DNA from: Pampus argenteus
Lineage: Eukaryota; Chordata; Actinopteri; Scombriformes; Stromateidae
Assembly: GCA_036937835.1 (NCBI GenBank)
Contig: CM072862.1
Location: 9,155,501-9,219,500 of the forward strand
Direction of reading: 5' to 3'
Length of the DNA stretch: 64,000 bases
Shown: piece by piece, positions 27,773 to 41,570 of the stretch
Position numbering within the stretch: position 1 is the first letter of the stretch
Layout of the letters: each line of letters starts with the position of its first letter
Made by a program: the position numbers and the translations under genes
Notes under the pieces: model-generated
What the model saw: the letters and a program-made list of their open reading frames with translations, nothing else
Told to the model about the DNA's origin: nothing
Databases searched by the model: none

Positions 27773-28319
27773 TACAGTGTCCCACAGCACAAGGTGACAT
27801 CTTTATATGTCTTGTTTTGTTCAAAAGTGATTCAAATTACAATGATATCATGAGAAAAGCAGCAAGTCTTCACATTTCAGAAGCTGAAACCACCCCATGT
27901 TTGATATGGATTCAGCAGCAGGTGAAATGACTTTACAATGTGTTTAAAAATGATACATACAATTCATTATACGTTACAATTCATTTGTTTTGTGGCCAGT
28001 ATCCCACCTCCAACAGTTTTACAATTCAGTGTGTTAGCTATCTTACACAATGTGTGTACAGTGATGTTAGTAAGTTAGCAAACGTTAGCTTAGGCTCCTA
28101 TACCTAGCAAGATTAGCTTAGAACAACTGTTTATGTTTTCAATTAGCTAAGGTAAGTTTGTAGGTCAGGTGGCTAACGTTATGTAAAACGTTATGTTAGA
28201 AAGAAATGTGTACTACTTACTGTAGTTGTTGACACAGACCAATGGTTATTATCATAAATATATTAACTATATATAAATAGGTGCAACATGTCTCTACTGT
28301 GAAGCTAACATCTCCTTAC

Positions 28320-28460
28320 CGGCGTCCGCCATCGCGCTTGTGTTGCGTCATGTGGAGCCAACGTCTGCGCAGTACAATCTGACGGTGGGATGACGGACGC
28401 CGACCGACAGAGGTTTGAGAGTGGCTGTCACAACTGTCAATCATGACGTCAACCCTCCCT
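28320..28460 (-). promoter_or_regulatory. GC-rich promoter-like segment with a minus-strand candidate first exon
   Basis: This is an island of CpG in AT-rich surroundings. On the minus strand GCGCGATGGCGGACGCCG is followed at 28319 by a consensus donor gtaagg, giving MADA plus one base of a Gly codon (ATG at 28332-28330). GATGGCGG resembles a YY1 site. A perfect CRE palindrome TGACGTCA sits at 28444-28451, and a TGCGCAGT NRF1-like half-site near 28366. The layout is that of a TATA-less housekeeping-type promoter reading leftwards. No known protein was recognised. Confidence 0.45.
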
Positions 28461-29915
28461 TTTTTTTATATTGCCAAATAACTAAGTAAAAAACAAACAT
28501 CAGAAAATGAGTACTTGATCAGACATTAGCGTAATAAGAACTCCCTAAAATGACCATGTTTGAAAAAAAAAAAAATCATTAGTCATGCAGTTTGATTTTT
28601 TTTTTTTAGGTTTGGCTTATGTCCCATCCACTAACATGAAGAGGGCGGGATTTATGACCAATCAATCAAAATATTTTGGCTTCCCTTTGGGGAGTTGCAG
28701 TAACATTTTTATATTTCAGTTTTCACAGTTTACTGATGTGGACCCGAAACTGTATTTTGTTAGCAATATATAATATAAATATAAAGTATTTTACGGTGGG
28801 TTTACAAAGACTCTGGACTTAGATGTATTTAAGTGGGAAACTAGGACCTACAAAAGGGGAAACTTTTCATATTTAGGTCTCTCTCTGTGTTCATCTTTTA
28901 AATAAGAGAAGTAATCTCTGCATGCTGTAAAATATGAATTGTTGAATAGCAATTGAATTCACAGACACACACAGGCTACTCTAACTTTAGTCTCTTTCTG
29001 CCTTTGATAATATTGCTACCATCATCTTACCCATCTTTCACTGACTCTCACATTTACAGTACATACCCAGATGCACACAAACACCCACAGATGTGCAAGC
29101 ATAGACATACACACCCACTCAGTTCATCCAGATTTATCTTCCCCCAGCTGTGCAGTACTGCTGAGGCCATGTGTCCTGATGGCACTGATGATGCTTCATG
29201 CAGCCTTTAGGCCTCTGAAGGTTAACTCCCTGACCTTTGTGGTCTCCTGGCTGCTCTGATAGATAGGCCTGCTAACAGATCGCTCAATAGAGAGAGCACA
29301 CAGCTCTAATCCAACTAATGTTACACATTTCATAATTGATTTTGCACAACATTCCTACTGCACTAGTTCTATCAGCTCGAATACCTGCGTACTAGAGCTC
29401 ACAGTGTTGTGCACTAAGTTGGTGCAGTGTGTAGTGTTTAATTTCAATGTACTTGTAACCCAAGCATATCATATTTTTGGGCAGTGTTTGCATAGAGAAC
29501 CATACAGGCCATCGATCAACAGAGGTTGATTTTGCCTGCAAGGAAAACAGAGTGAAACAATCAAAGCCTAGGTGAGACCTGAACATGCATGCACTTGAAC
29601 TTGGATAAATGTTGCTCTTGAACATGTGATAGGTGCTGGGAAAAACAAGCCATTAGAGCCGGTTCGGGTAAACAAAATAGGACTCCAGCAGGAACAAGCA
29701 ACGTTGAAGGGTTGGGGTAGGTGGGCGTCTTTGAAGTGGCTTGGAGTATTCCCCTGACACCTCTGAGATATTTATTTGAATAATGTGCAGATTCACACCA
29801 GAGTGAGCAGAGATCTGTAAGGTGGGTGGGAAGATGAGAGGGTTTAATTTCCAACTCTACTGAGAGGAGCGGCAAGAGGAAAGGAGGGAGACAGAAGAAA
29901 GAGAGACAAGGGAAT

Positions 29916-29953
<38 letters not shown>

Positions 29954-30119
29954 GAGAGAAATAAAGTGCAAGATATAATACGAGGAAGGCAGATGGAGGT
30001 ATATCGAATTCCCTAAAAACATTTTGACATTTTAAACCGAAGGCAGTTTTCAGGCAGTAAATAAAACGAAGGAAATCAATAGCAGTCAGTGATAAGGGGA
30101 TAAAGCAGCTAAATATGAA
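28461..30119. other. Non-coding, nothing recognised
   Basis: T-runs at 28590, the GA microsatellite at 29917, and open frames without coding character. Confidence 0.6.
29917..29960. repeat. (GA)n microsatellite
   Basis: AG repeat with one AC interruption; purine strand +. Confidence 0.95.
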
Positions 30120-30380
30120 ATACAGCCTAACAAAATGGTATGGATTTCCAATGGGGCCACGTGACACAGGCTGCTTTGAAATGCAAATAGTAACTTATGC
30201 ACATTGTCCTTCTCAGGTCTGGACACCTATTGATCGGCTAAAACAAATTCTATTGATCATTGAATATTTAATGGAGATAATTAAATCTCTCATGGAGGTA
30301 CTTACACCCCATTTCCAGTTTTCATCGTCTTACTCAGGAGACTTGCCTTTGACTCACTAAAGCTACACATCTGCTCAATG
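30120..30380. promoter_or_regulatory. Candidate enhancer-like element with E-box and octamer
   Basis: Contains CACGTG (30158-30163), ATGCAAAT octamer (30181-30188), repeated TTGATC and ATTA cores (TATTGATC, TTTAATGG, ATAATTAAATC). No repeats. It lies between simple GA repeats and an AT-rich region. Confidence 0.32.
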
Positions 30381-33300
30381 AAGGACAGCGCACAGCTAAT
30401 TGCAATAAAACTAGATATTGAGTTCATGTTGAGAATAGTGCACAGGCTGTTTCCTGTCTACCCGAGTGTTCCTCACAAGGGGAAGAGATATGTCTACTAA
30501 AAATGTGAAGTGTCAATCGCCTTGTACTGATCTAATTGAGGCATTTAAGTATGTGCAAATGTTGCCTCACGTAACATATGAATGAATGTACTGAGAATTA
30601 TGCAATTTGGATTCAAATTATGTACTGTATAACTGACTTTGGAAGTGGAAAGCAGTTACTAGAGTTACTACCTTTTGGTTCACATTTTTCTAGTCTATCT
30701 TACCACAGTAATTACATGCTCATGTGTACATTGAAACAGCTTTTGGTCACTGTAATAATACTGACAGTAAATAGACCACCTCCTAAAACAATTCCAATGT
30801 GAATGATTGAGGACAAAATCCAGTCTGATTTATGTTATAATAGTACAACCCTGTACATTCAGAAAGTGTAGAACAGGTCACTTGAGGCAATATTGAGAAC
30901 ATGAGTATTTTGGCCCTTTATGTATTGATTATGGTACTTGTGGTATTTATGAATAGAGTAGCTCAGTATTATGGTCCTGCACCTTTATAGACTAGCGTAT
31001 AGTGTGGTATTTGAAGTAGTGATAGAGCTGATGAACAAATACAGAGTGCAATGATTAAAAACCTTAACCTAAAAGCCTCTCAAACTAAAATACGTACAGT
31101 TTTATACTTTTCTTGAGTTTAATAAAAAAGATTAAATCTCTGTACCAGATGCATAGACATGAAATTGATATCAATCTTCTTATCTGAGTGTAAGTTTAAC
31201 AACAGACAAGCATGATATCTCTGTTGGATCATTGCATACACTCTCAGGAGCAGGAGCCTTTTCTCTTTCCAGGCGCAACTCCAGGGGAAACAACGTGAGG
31301 AAAGAAAAATCCCCTTAATTGAGCAACATAATTTATAACATTAAGAGACTGGCAAACAGAAAAAGGTTGCTGTCAGGATAGTATTAGAGGGCAGCTCTCA
31401 CTGCATGGGCCAGTGTTAAACAAAGTACCAATCAATAGCCCTTTTATTAGTGACCGCAATCAATGTACCTGTGACTGAGTGAGCCAATTAACGCTATCGA
31501 CCGGCTGGGCAGAAGAAAGAGAAGAAGGGAAGGGGGCGTAGAGGAGAGAGATAGTAAAGAAAATATGGGAGACGATAGCAGAGGATGAGCAGTCCTCAGG
31601 TCTTGTTTTCCTTCTCATCTGTAGGGAGGGGGAGTGAGAAGACCAGATTCCCACCGAGCAAGAGGCCCCAGAGGTCTGGCGCTGAGGACACCCTGACAGA
31701 AAACAGAGCCGCCTATCTCCCAGGAGGAAGTGAGTGTGTGTGTATACGTGTAGTAGTGGTGGTGGGATGGAGGTAAGGGGAAGTTGCCCACCCCGCAACC
31801 CCCCCATCCGCACACATCAGCCCATGCTGGGGGTGAGCTGCACTGGGAATGCAGCACTGCTCGTCTTCTCACCGCTGGTTCTGAATAGTAATGAGGTCAT
31901 GAGGCTATGAGGTCTCTGTGCACGCTCAACTCCACCTCACTCCCCAAGAGACTGACCGGTGTGTGACTGTGTATCGGAGATAACCTAGACTTGGGGACAT
32001 ATATTACATAATTTCCTAAGGTCTCTGTATAATACAAAAATTGCACACGACACTAAATGCCAGAGCTGCTGTATTACATACAAATTTTGCCTGAGCTCAA
32101 AACTGTTGTTAAGAAATAAGTTCTAAGAAATGTCCTCAAACATTGCACATGGGCTGCTACTGCACAGTATTATTATACACATGTATAGAAAGCTAAAGTT
32201 TTTTAGACAGTAGCGATTGCAGCTAAAAAAGTGGAAAAATGACTTTAGTCAATTTTGTTTGTGAAAGCTATGGATATGAACAAAACCAAGGTACAATAAG
32301 CAAAGTAACCGTGCTGCTGTACTAGTCTGTAGAGCTGTAGTTTTTAGAACACTGATTTTTTTTATTGCAAAGGTGGATTTTGAATAAACAGACTGCACTG
32401 AGGTGAGTCAAATATCCACATGCACATACATAGTCCTGCAAAGTTAAAATCAGTTGTTAAGATAATTTATAACATGAACAGAGTGGAAAACAATGCTGCA
32501 GAAACTAGGCCAATAGTTTGAATTTATTTCTGTGCCACACCTAAGTGTGGTAGCAGAGGAGCTCTGCTGACATTCAAGCCCCCCAGTGTTTGTGTTTGGG
32601 TGTCCTGTTCCCAAAGAGAAAGAGGTCAGGAGGACATCTGTGTCATGTCAGCTGGCAGTGTAACACTTGGTTTCGGGGTTATCAGGCTCTCTCTATCAGT
32701 CTGCGGTTGGAACATGGACCTTTCCTTCCTGAAGGAAACCCTCTGAACCAGCATGCTGACAGCTTGAAGAGATTCTACGGAGAGAGAGAGAGAGGGGAAA
32801 GGACTGGAGAGAGGTGGAAGGAAGAGGATGGAGAGAAGGATGAGTAGGAGAGAGACTACAGGAAATGACAATATGTGTGAAGTGATAAGCCCCTGGCAAA
32901 CACCCACACACCCTCAGGGAGGACTGGGGGCTACAAGACTTCAGCCTCAGTGCTCAGCCCCAGCGTGTCCCTGATGACCCTGCCCAGCCGTCTCATTGCT
33001 AAGTGTGTAGACAACACTATCTGACCAAAGTGTGCTGTATACAGGCTGCTGTTTGTGTCGAAATTATATAATATTTTACAAAGAGATGCAAAACTGCTGA
33101 TCTGACACACACTAAGGAAAATGTGAAAAAGTAAAGTGCATGAACATTTTTTAATTCCAGTGCAATAAATAACATCAAGTGAATGTTGCATGATGACCCA
33201 CAACTACACTTGGAATTGAAAAATGAACTGGTCATTATTGTGCCACTGAGTTACTTTGTAACATGTTACAGTAAGATTATTACTTATTATTTAGAGTGTG

Positions 33301-36300
33301 ATTTTATTTACAGTAACAAGTGCAGTGTGGAAATGGGACCCATCGGTAGAGAAAGACAATAAAATAGAGTCAAAGAAAGCCGGTCATATCTAATTCTTCA
33401 TTTGAGCCTTATGCATCTACAGTAATAATGAAACAACTCACACCATGGAGGGAAATATCAGCAGCAACTCCCCTGATAACACAATTCAACTGTCTTTTGA
33501 AGACTGCAAGGATTTTTCATCGCCAAGATATCTACTCAATGTGGATTACAATAGTGCTGAGACAGACTGAAAGACTGGGCGAGCACAGAGAGACAATATA
33601 TTGCAGTCTGTTGGTACCATCTCAGTACACACACACTTTACCTGGACGGCTGTAGTGCTTCAACAGATTGTAAGAAAGCAAAGGTAAAGCCAGACTAAGC
33701 ACAGGGAGCAGAGAGAGAGTTGAATGTAAATGTAGTCAGGCTCATCCCACAGATATACACTTTATCTGGAGTATAATAGTGGGATGCAACAGTACTTTCC
33801 AAGATTAAACTAAGACACAATAGGTCAGGTGAAAGTGAGCACCGAAAGAAAAGAACAAAAAAAGAAGAGAGATAAAAATATAGACAAATGATAGAGAAAG
33901 AGGGAGAATGAGAAAGGGATGGACAGAGGCAGAGAATTGCAGAGGAGTGTATGTGAATGCAGTCGGGCTCCAGTATGTGAGGATACTGCCAGCAGTTTGT
34001 GATGAGGGTGCTTGGCATGACGCGGAGCGAAGCAAGCCCTAAAGCTAGGGATAAGTGAGCAGATTAGAGGACCACACAGTGGTATCACTCTTCCTCTGCA
34101 TTCGCTCGCATACTAGCAAAGGTCAAGAATGCACTGTACCTCCACATAGTCTGCAATATGTACACACTCAGATACAAAACAGACTCACCAGACAATTAAT
34201 CTTAAAACAGAGACAAAGTTAAAGAAAATAACAGCAACAATCTAGGAAATAAATCTTAGTGTTTTCTTTTATTACATATCTAATGTGTGCACTTTATTAT
34301 TAAAAGCACAAAAACAAATAGATATTATAAGCCTATTATTACTTCTTATTTTTGCTGCTCCTAGGTAAAACACTCCCTCTACTTTGTCACTGATGTGCAC
34401 TTCAATCTCTTTGTGTGTGTGTTTTTCCCCCCTATTTAGCCTAAAGGTAACACTGTATATTTACTCTCAGCACCTTGGGGTGACACTACTGCACTTGCCG
34501 CTTGGAATTTAAGCCGTGCTCCCTACCAAAGAGCTGTTTTACAGCCCCCTCAGACGCCGCCTGTGTCGATTTGTTTTCCCACAAGCAATGTAAACACAAC
34601 ACTTGTTGAAGGACCCTCATTCACCGTATATTTAAAAGGAATGTCGTGCCCACCCTCCCCCCTGTTCACCACGTTTCTCTCCGTATTTCCTCCCCCCTTA
34701 TCATTCTCAGAATAAATATCCTTGAGATAAATAGAAGGCAAAGCTACAGATATCGCAACCTCAAAATGGAAAACATCTTGAACCAAACAAGAAAAGAGGC
34801 AAGTTGTATTTCAAGGATGCTGCCCCCCGTCTTTAGAGGCATCCATGTTACTCCAGAGCAGGGGGCCATGTAGGGATCTGAGCCAGTCTTCTTCCTTGTT
34901 CCAAACTAAGCTTGACAATCTGCAAATCAGAAATTAGCCTTAACAAGCCAAAGTTGAAACAAAAGTCTGTTTTTTTCTGTAATCTGATGATGTATTGGCT
35001 ATGAGGCCAAGGTCAGGGTTCACTCAGCAACCATGTACTAAGCTTGTTTATATTAACCAGTGAAAAGGCTAATCAAAGGTATATGATTTCACCTTTTCTA
35101 CAGTTAACAGGACCTTTTGATGTTGGCAAACATGTAACATCTGCTTTCAAGTAGGGTGGATTGAGGGAGCCCCATTCTTCTTTCTTTTTGTCGTAAGGTA
35201 GATCCACAAAGGGCCACGAAAAAGTTGTTCTCATGCATGCTGATAGGCCTTGAATTAAGGAAAAAGAAAAATGAAATGACCATGTCCGCATGGAAATCCA
35301 ACTGATGAGGCAGAATTACGAGGAAGCGAAATGCAGAACATCACGCTGGGTTTTATTAGTTTGAGTTCGAACAGAATACACGGGACCTCCTTCTTTTCAC
35401 TTCCGCTCACTCAAGAACCCCTTAAAATTGAAACACACAGGGGATACTGTTGTGAATTTCAGATGCAATAAAAGTCATATGACTGCAGAATATGAACAAA
35501 ACGAATAAATATATAAAATGTAGTTTCTGTAATTACAGTTAATGTTAAGATTAAGGATAAGGTGGTCTTCTCTCTCATTCTGTTTGCTGAGCTTGTCAAA
35601 CCTTCTGTGTGTGTTAAGAGCAAACGCATCAACAGTTGCAGGGTAGAAATGTCAGATTTTTGTCCATGGGCAGGATATTAGCTGCATTATTAGCTGCACA
35701 GCCTGCAGAGGAGTTGAAGACAAAGACAAATGATGCAGATTTTTTTTTTTTTTCCTTTTTTTAGCTGCATCTGGATCTAGTTGGGAATCGACCTCCACTG
35801 GCTAAGCAGCAAATGAGGAACAGAGGGCCCAAACAATTGAACTGTCATTGGTCGAATTGCAATTTCCATCCTATCAGGGGCTCTGGTTGAGACTCAGGGG
35901 ACTGGGTATCTGTGTAGCTTTCACAAAAATCTGTCTGGTACCAGTTAGCGCTGAGCTGGCACACTTACCTGGACATAAAATCAATCAGGTCAGTTTTCTT
36001 ATAGCTATAGGATTACCAGAGCTAAGTGATGATGACTACCAATTGGTCGCTATGTCTTTGGTAGTACACAATCAAAATAAAAAATGTGCATGCAGTCATG
36101 AAAGATATACTTTCACTTACATTATTTTAACTGTGTAATACAAGCCTAATTCACCTCACTACATAACTTTGCTTTCTCCTTCCCTTGGTGTTGCGTTGAC
36201 CTATGGGAGGAAAATCAAAGTGGATATGCAAGGGCTTTAAGAAGAGACCAACCCCCCCCCCTTGCATCGGGCCTCTGAACTCTCAGCTGAACTTTAAGCA

Positions 36301-38145
36301 TGTGTTAAAGGCTACACTGATGTTATCGAAATTGACACTGCTATGCTAGGAGAGGAGAGTGAGCCGCTCAGCATTCTCCATCATCATACACCCACAATCT
36401 ATGCACGTACACACACACACAGACACACAACCCACTGAAAAGTTCACAGCCCAAACTCATTGCCAGGAACTGAGAAGAAAAATCCAAAACAATCTCTTTT
36501 TTATTTTTAAAGAAGAGCAAATCTAACTGTCAACTCAGTGAGGATTATTCCACCACAGTTGGCTCCTCAACTTCCCCACTGTAATCCACCCAAAAAACTC
36601 ATGGCGAAGCCTTTCAAAACAATTTATGCAAACAAACATCAAGCACAGCTATTTGTATTTGCACCACTTTTTTTTCCGTAAACCAGACTGAACCAAGACC
36701 AGATGGAGCTGGGCCTTTTCTGTGTCTGTGTGGTGCAACAGTAGAGGCAGCTCAGCCGGCACGCTCAGCCCTGGGCACTGTCTTCTATAATGGAGAGTGT
36801 TTCAATATTTAGACCACTTCTCAACACATTGGAATATGTGTGTAGACATATTATATACAACATTTCTCTACTGTGTTGTCACAATGTCATAATGTTTGTT
36901 TGTTTTTTGTTTGTTTTTTTACAGTACAAATTTATAAAGCATTCTATTCACCATACACATCGGGTTATAGGTGTTCATATTTCATACTAAATGCTTTGAT
37001 CACTTACTACTTCCACTCAAATCTTGATCTTAGATACAGAAATGGCTTAAGATTACATTTAATGTTAATAACCAGTTGCTTATAGTTCGAAGCCGAGCTG
37101 CATAACATAAACGTTCCCCTACATAGAAGATATGGCTATACATAAGAGAGACGATGCCGATACATACCATGGCCCGTCTGGTGTTGACAGCGGTGGCTGT
37201 GCTGTGGCCAGTAATTGGACTGACAGTAATAGGAACTGTCTTTCTGCCTCTGCGGCCCATGAGATGCGCCACAATGCTGCCGTGGATTTACTGTAGCAGC
37301 TGCAGTCAGATGGAAACCATGTAACTGTAATTTTCCTCGTCTTCCTTTTGCTCCCCCCCCCCCATTTGAACGCTGACATGATCATTTATGAGTTGAGTGA
37401 ATTTCATGACCTTTGGAACCTTAAACCTGGTCAACTGCCAATATGTGATTTCAGAAATACATGGTTGTCAATGAGAAAATGAGCCCTCCATTCATCATTC
37501 CAGAGTAACTTGGGTTTTTTTTTTTTGTAAATACATGTATTTACCCGACAGCAGTGTTTTGCTGCTGCTGCTGGCCCTCCGCCTTGAGGGAAAGTTTGGT
37601 TTGAAGTCAGCATCCATCTTGAGGAAGACCACACATAGGCTACACACACAGGGAGGTAGCGTACATTGTGGGTGAGTAAAAAAATATACATTTGATCATA
37701 TTCACATCCAAATATGAGTGTTAAAGCACGCAGAGGCACAGATCCCTGCAAAGCCACCGCATCAGCTTTGACACGCCCAGAATAGACATGTACACACACC
37801 GCTTGCCGACAAGAACACACACAGACAAAGAGCCTAAGGCCCCGAGATAAAAGACGGCATGGATCCACACATCATGATTGACCCACAACCTACCTAGTAT
37901 ACACATACACATCTGCAGATACCCCGGGGAGAAAATAGAAACACATTCCTCCCACTCGTTCTCCATCTCTCTATCTCTCCTACATACACCTACACGTGCG
38001 AGCCAGGCTCTCTCTCTCCACATAAGTAGTTATTTCCCAGAGTCACTCACTCTCTCTCAGTGACAAGCTACAAATCCCTGACACCACCACTGATGATAGC
38101 TTTACAGTAGAGCCTCAAGGGGACTGCCAGCCATCACACACAAAC

Positions 38146-38200
<55 letters not shown>

Positions 38201-38599
38201 CATGCCTCTCTCTCTCTATCACCCTCTCCCAGGAGCCCCAGGGGCCTCTGGGAAAGGCTGCTCCCAACAAAAAATGCCTTGGGTTTGTTTGAGTTAAACA
38301 TCTAACTACAAGCAATGTGACGGGGGTACAAATGAAATACCAATTATGCCTGTCCATTCATGTACAGATTCATGTTTCAATTGTGAGAAACAAAACCAAA
38401 TGGCTATATGTGTAATTATGTTCTTTCATAAGACACACTTGTATTTTAGAGTGGAGATACCACTCGAAACATACCACAGTGGCACAACTCATACAACAAT
38501 CAAACCCACACTGTCATCACGTACATACAGTATAATATCATTGTTTCTTTTTTGTGTTTCGACACTAGATTGATTTATTGAGAGTCGTCATAGTGTCAT
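30381..38599. other. Non-coding, presumed irx6 upstream desert
   Basis: About 8.2 kb without a gene. Overlapping open frames at 31460-31870, 33695-34090 and 37030-37870 have no family resemblance and occur in low-complexity DNA. Ends with the long CA repeat. Confidence 0.6.
38146..38198. repeat. (CA)n microsatellite, longest in the window
   Basis: About 26 uninterrupted AC units. Confidence 0.97.
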
Positions 38600-38960
38600 A
38601 CTCGCCCCGTCCCTTTCTTCTCTGTCTGATGAAGCTTTAATGACTCCCTCTGCGCGCTGCAATTATTCACCAGCCCCAAGGATGTTTGTTTTGGTGTTAA
38701 CCGGCCACTGCTGTGACCATATCCTCCATTGCTCTATTATTTCTCATTACAATATTTATTACTTTTCTTTCCATTTTGGATAATTTAGCAGTATTAATAA
38801 AGCTCTTCATGAGGGAAGTTTGTGTGTAGGCTATGCGTGTGTGCGTGTGTGTAATAATTCCAGATCACAAGTGCGCTGGATTTATTGGCATATACCAATT
38901 TGGCTTTAATGAGATCACACACCTCCAGGTAGGTGCTGCTTCATCCCCTACTCAGCTCAG
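38600..38960. promoter_or_regulatory. Candidate enhancer-like element about 3.7 kb upstream of irx6a
   Basis: Non-repetitive, with GCAATTATTCACC, TGGATAATTTAGCAG, TATTAATAAAGC and, after a short GT run, GTAATAATTCCAG and TTTAATGAGATC. Proximity to irx6a makes it a plausible cis element. No alignment. Confidence 0.32.
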
Positions 38961-40801
38961 GGTTCTCCCTCCATCGCTCCGTCTGTCTGCCCTTATTACC
39001 ATTTCATACCACCACCACCCTCCCCTCCACACCTACTACCACCCCCTCACCCCCCATCTGATGAAATACCAGAAAGGCTTTGTGTGGTTCATTAAGTCAG
39101 CATAGGAAATGTATTAAGAAGGAGAATAGGGCTGGAAGCTATTGAGTGTTGACTTAACCTTTCCAGTTTTTTCCTCCTCTCCCTTTTCCACCCAACGATG
39201 CTTCTAATGGAAGATATGTGCATTACGCAGGCTCATTAGTAACCACAAGGATCACTTAGAACATGATATAATGGCGGTTTGTACTTGCTTATTCTTAAAT
39301 AAAGCGAGTGAATGTACCAAGGGTGAATGCTGTTGTCTGCTAGTAGTTAAATCTTCTATTACATGACAAGTCTTGGGTCAAATTGGTACGTTTACAAACA
39401 GTTTGTTTACAGCCGTTTACAGCCAATTTCGTTTCAGCATATTTGGAGTAGAGGCATGTTTGGTGTTTTGTATCATAAAAATGCTCAGCACTGGACATGA
39501 TATTGTATATACTTGCAATACTTTGTTGTGTTTGTGCTTCTGATGCTCTTGGCCTTGTCCCTGCCTTGTGCATGGAGTATAACTTGAACAGGACCCAACA
39601 GTTGGAGGAAAGCTTCTGTAGTTACTGCTGCTGTTTGCCTAAGGAGTCACTATGTGTAAGAAGAAATTGCTCCCGTTGTTTTATTGTGGCAGCAGATTTG
39701 GGACATGTCATGTAAAACTTTTAACTCATTCATATTAACATATAACATATTAGATTATGTTGTAACAAGCCTAAAATGGCATATAATAAAATGAATAAAT
39801 TATCCAACACAATACAAGTAGGAACCTCACAACCAACCTAAAGATCCGAGAAAGAGAAATCACTAACTGGAATAACAATGTGATTACTGAGTAATGCAGA
39901 CAAAACAAAACAAAATAAATAAATAAAAAAAATAAAAAAAATGAAAGGTTGTCACACACTGTAGAGGGAAGGGCACTGTGGTCAGTCTGCCATTACAATT
40001 AGTGTTGATTTTGGCCAGATTTGGTGAGATCTACTCTGACTGCTGGACATGCATTATGCATGAGTCTGTCCATATGCACTTGGGCCATCATGCATGCCCT
40101 TGTAGAAATGCATCGACCACCGGCATGCAATTACATTTAGCTTGTTCCCTGTGTGCATATTCTCCTATGTAATAATGGTTTAGGCGTGTGCATTCTTTTT
40201 AGATAATATGTTTCCATATTCATCACCAGTGGCGAAAGTTTAAAAAAAAATGTTTACAAGTTGTTAATTGTTATCATATGTTTTTTTATTCTCATTCAAA
40301 ACTCTTGTAACTGTCCAGTGAAAACTTTTGTATTTCCAGATTTTGTGAATCTGAATTTCAGGGGTTGAGACAACTCTGCTACTTTTTTTTTTTTTTCCAG
40401 CTCAATAAACTATTTAAAAACCTGCAGGAACTTCTGCAAAATGCATCGTCACAAAGCTGGAAATAGCACTGTTTTTCTTAGCTCATAAAAAGTAGGCGCT
40501 TTGGAGAAACGCCTACATGGTTGTTGCTTGATTAGATGTTTGATATGGAACAAATAAACAAACTTGTAGGTATAACAGATTTTTTTTTAGTTTAGTTAGT
40601 TTGTAGTTGGAAGTGCAGTTATGTTGTGTCAAGTTGTTTTAACGTGCTCATTTCTGTCTAAAGGTTTGGTATTCAAAGCTGGAATACTAATAATAACCAA
40701 AACATTAAACAGATCAACAAGTTGGAAGAATGTTAATTTACCTGCTGTATAGTTATAATAAGGAACGTGTGTGTGAGAGAAAGAGTTTTTTATTGTCTGT
40801 A
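38961..40801. other. Non-coding, nothing recognised
   Basis: CACC-rich patch near 39010-39055, then AT-rich sequence with A- and T-runs (39900-39945, 40385-40400). Confidence 0.6.
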
Positions 40802-40990
40802 CTATGGTGGTAGTTTACAAACAGCACTTCCCAGAACCTGGGCCATAACCGCTGTGTCCACTTTATCTCCCTGGTAAATCTCTGACGGGAGATCTTCATC
40901 TCCTACACGCAGCTCTTTAGCGCCCCTCTGAGAGGAAGCCCGTAATCGCAGATTCGTCTCCAGGGGGAAGAAACGCCAAACATCAGCCAC
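40802..40990 (-). other. Unrecognised open frame, 62 codons, minus strand
   Basis: Open frame from GTG at 40990 to TAG, beginning VADVWRFFPLETNLRL and ending AQVLGSAVCKLPP. It lies in a locally GC-richer patch, 1.6 kb upstream of irx6a and divergent from it. It has no ATG start at its 5' end; the first in-frame ATG is within GTT ATG GCC CAG near the 3' end. A second frame (about 41050 down to 40905) is also open for some 50 codons. No domain or family was recognised. It may be a chance open frame, an exon of a divergent transcript or an old repeat. Confidence 0.18.
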
Positions 40991-41259
40991 GGAAAGTCAG
41001 GGCACCGGGTTTCAGTCGTGACAACGGAAATCTTGCACAACTCCACATAGTCAGACACCGACAGAGCTCAGTAGAACTGATCATCGTTGTCACTGACAAT
41101 ACAAATATAGTGTGTATAGGGGGGGGATAATAGAGCCCCTTCCCTGCCCTGTGTCAGCTCAATATCACCCGAGGGTGGGGGTGGGGGGGTTGTTTATGTG
41201 CGTGGGAGAGAGAGAGAGAGAAGTGGTGACGGTTGAGCTGCTGATCTAATAAAGCTTAA

Positions 41260-41570
41260 AATCATTTCTCGTTTCATTCACTGTGAAGCAGCATCATTCC
41301 TTACCCATCTTTCAAGTGAGCATCATTCAATTAAAATGCAATTCTCGTCGCCCATCCACGGATATTTAATTAGACTGAGGAGCAGGGCTTCCACTGTCTT
41401 TTTTTTTTCTTCCCAAGCACAGCTCTTCGGATTTCACCTCTAAGGCATATTTTCACTCTGTTACTCGTTGGTTAAACAAGGGCATGTATCCATTTGTTAA
41501 TTGATACAATTACGCATAACGCGTAATGGTCACGTAGGTCTCCAGGCGCGCATCAATCACTGGTCTATTG
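41260..41570. promoter_or_regulatory. Candidate upstream regulatory region of irx6a
   Basis: About 1 kb upstream of the start codon: CAATTAAAATGCAATT, GATATTTAATTAGAC, TTGATACAATTACGC and the CpG-containing ATAACGCGTAATGG. A T-run at 41400 interrupts it. It could be part of an extended promoter. Confidence 0.33.

Larger units (their letters stand above)
26629..28310. other. Non-coding; would be intron of the candidate minus-strand transcript
   Basis: Lies between the two candidate minus-strand exons. Holds GT and AT microsatellites and several GTTAGC/GCTAAC words near 28070-28200. No further exon was recognised. Confidence 0.4.

Noticed and set aside
31460..31872. Overlapping minus-strand open frames of 117 and 85 codons
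   Set aside because: Purine-rich and G-rich low-complexity DNA lacks stops on the pyrimidine strand; no domain.
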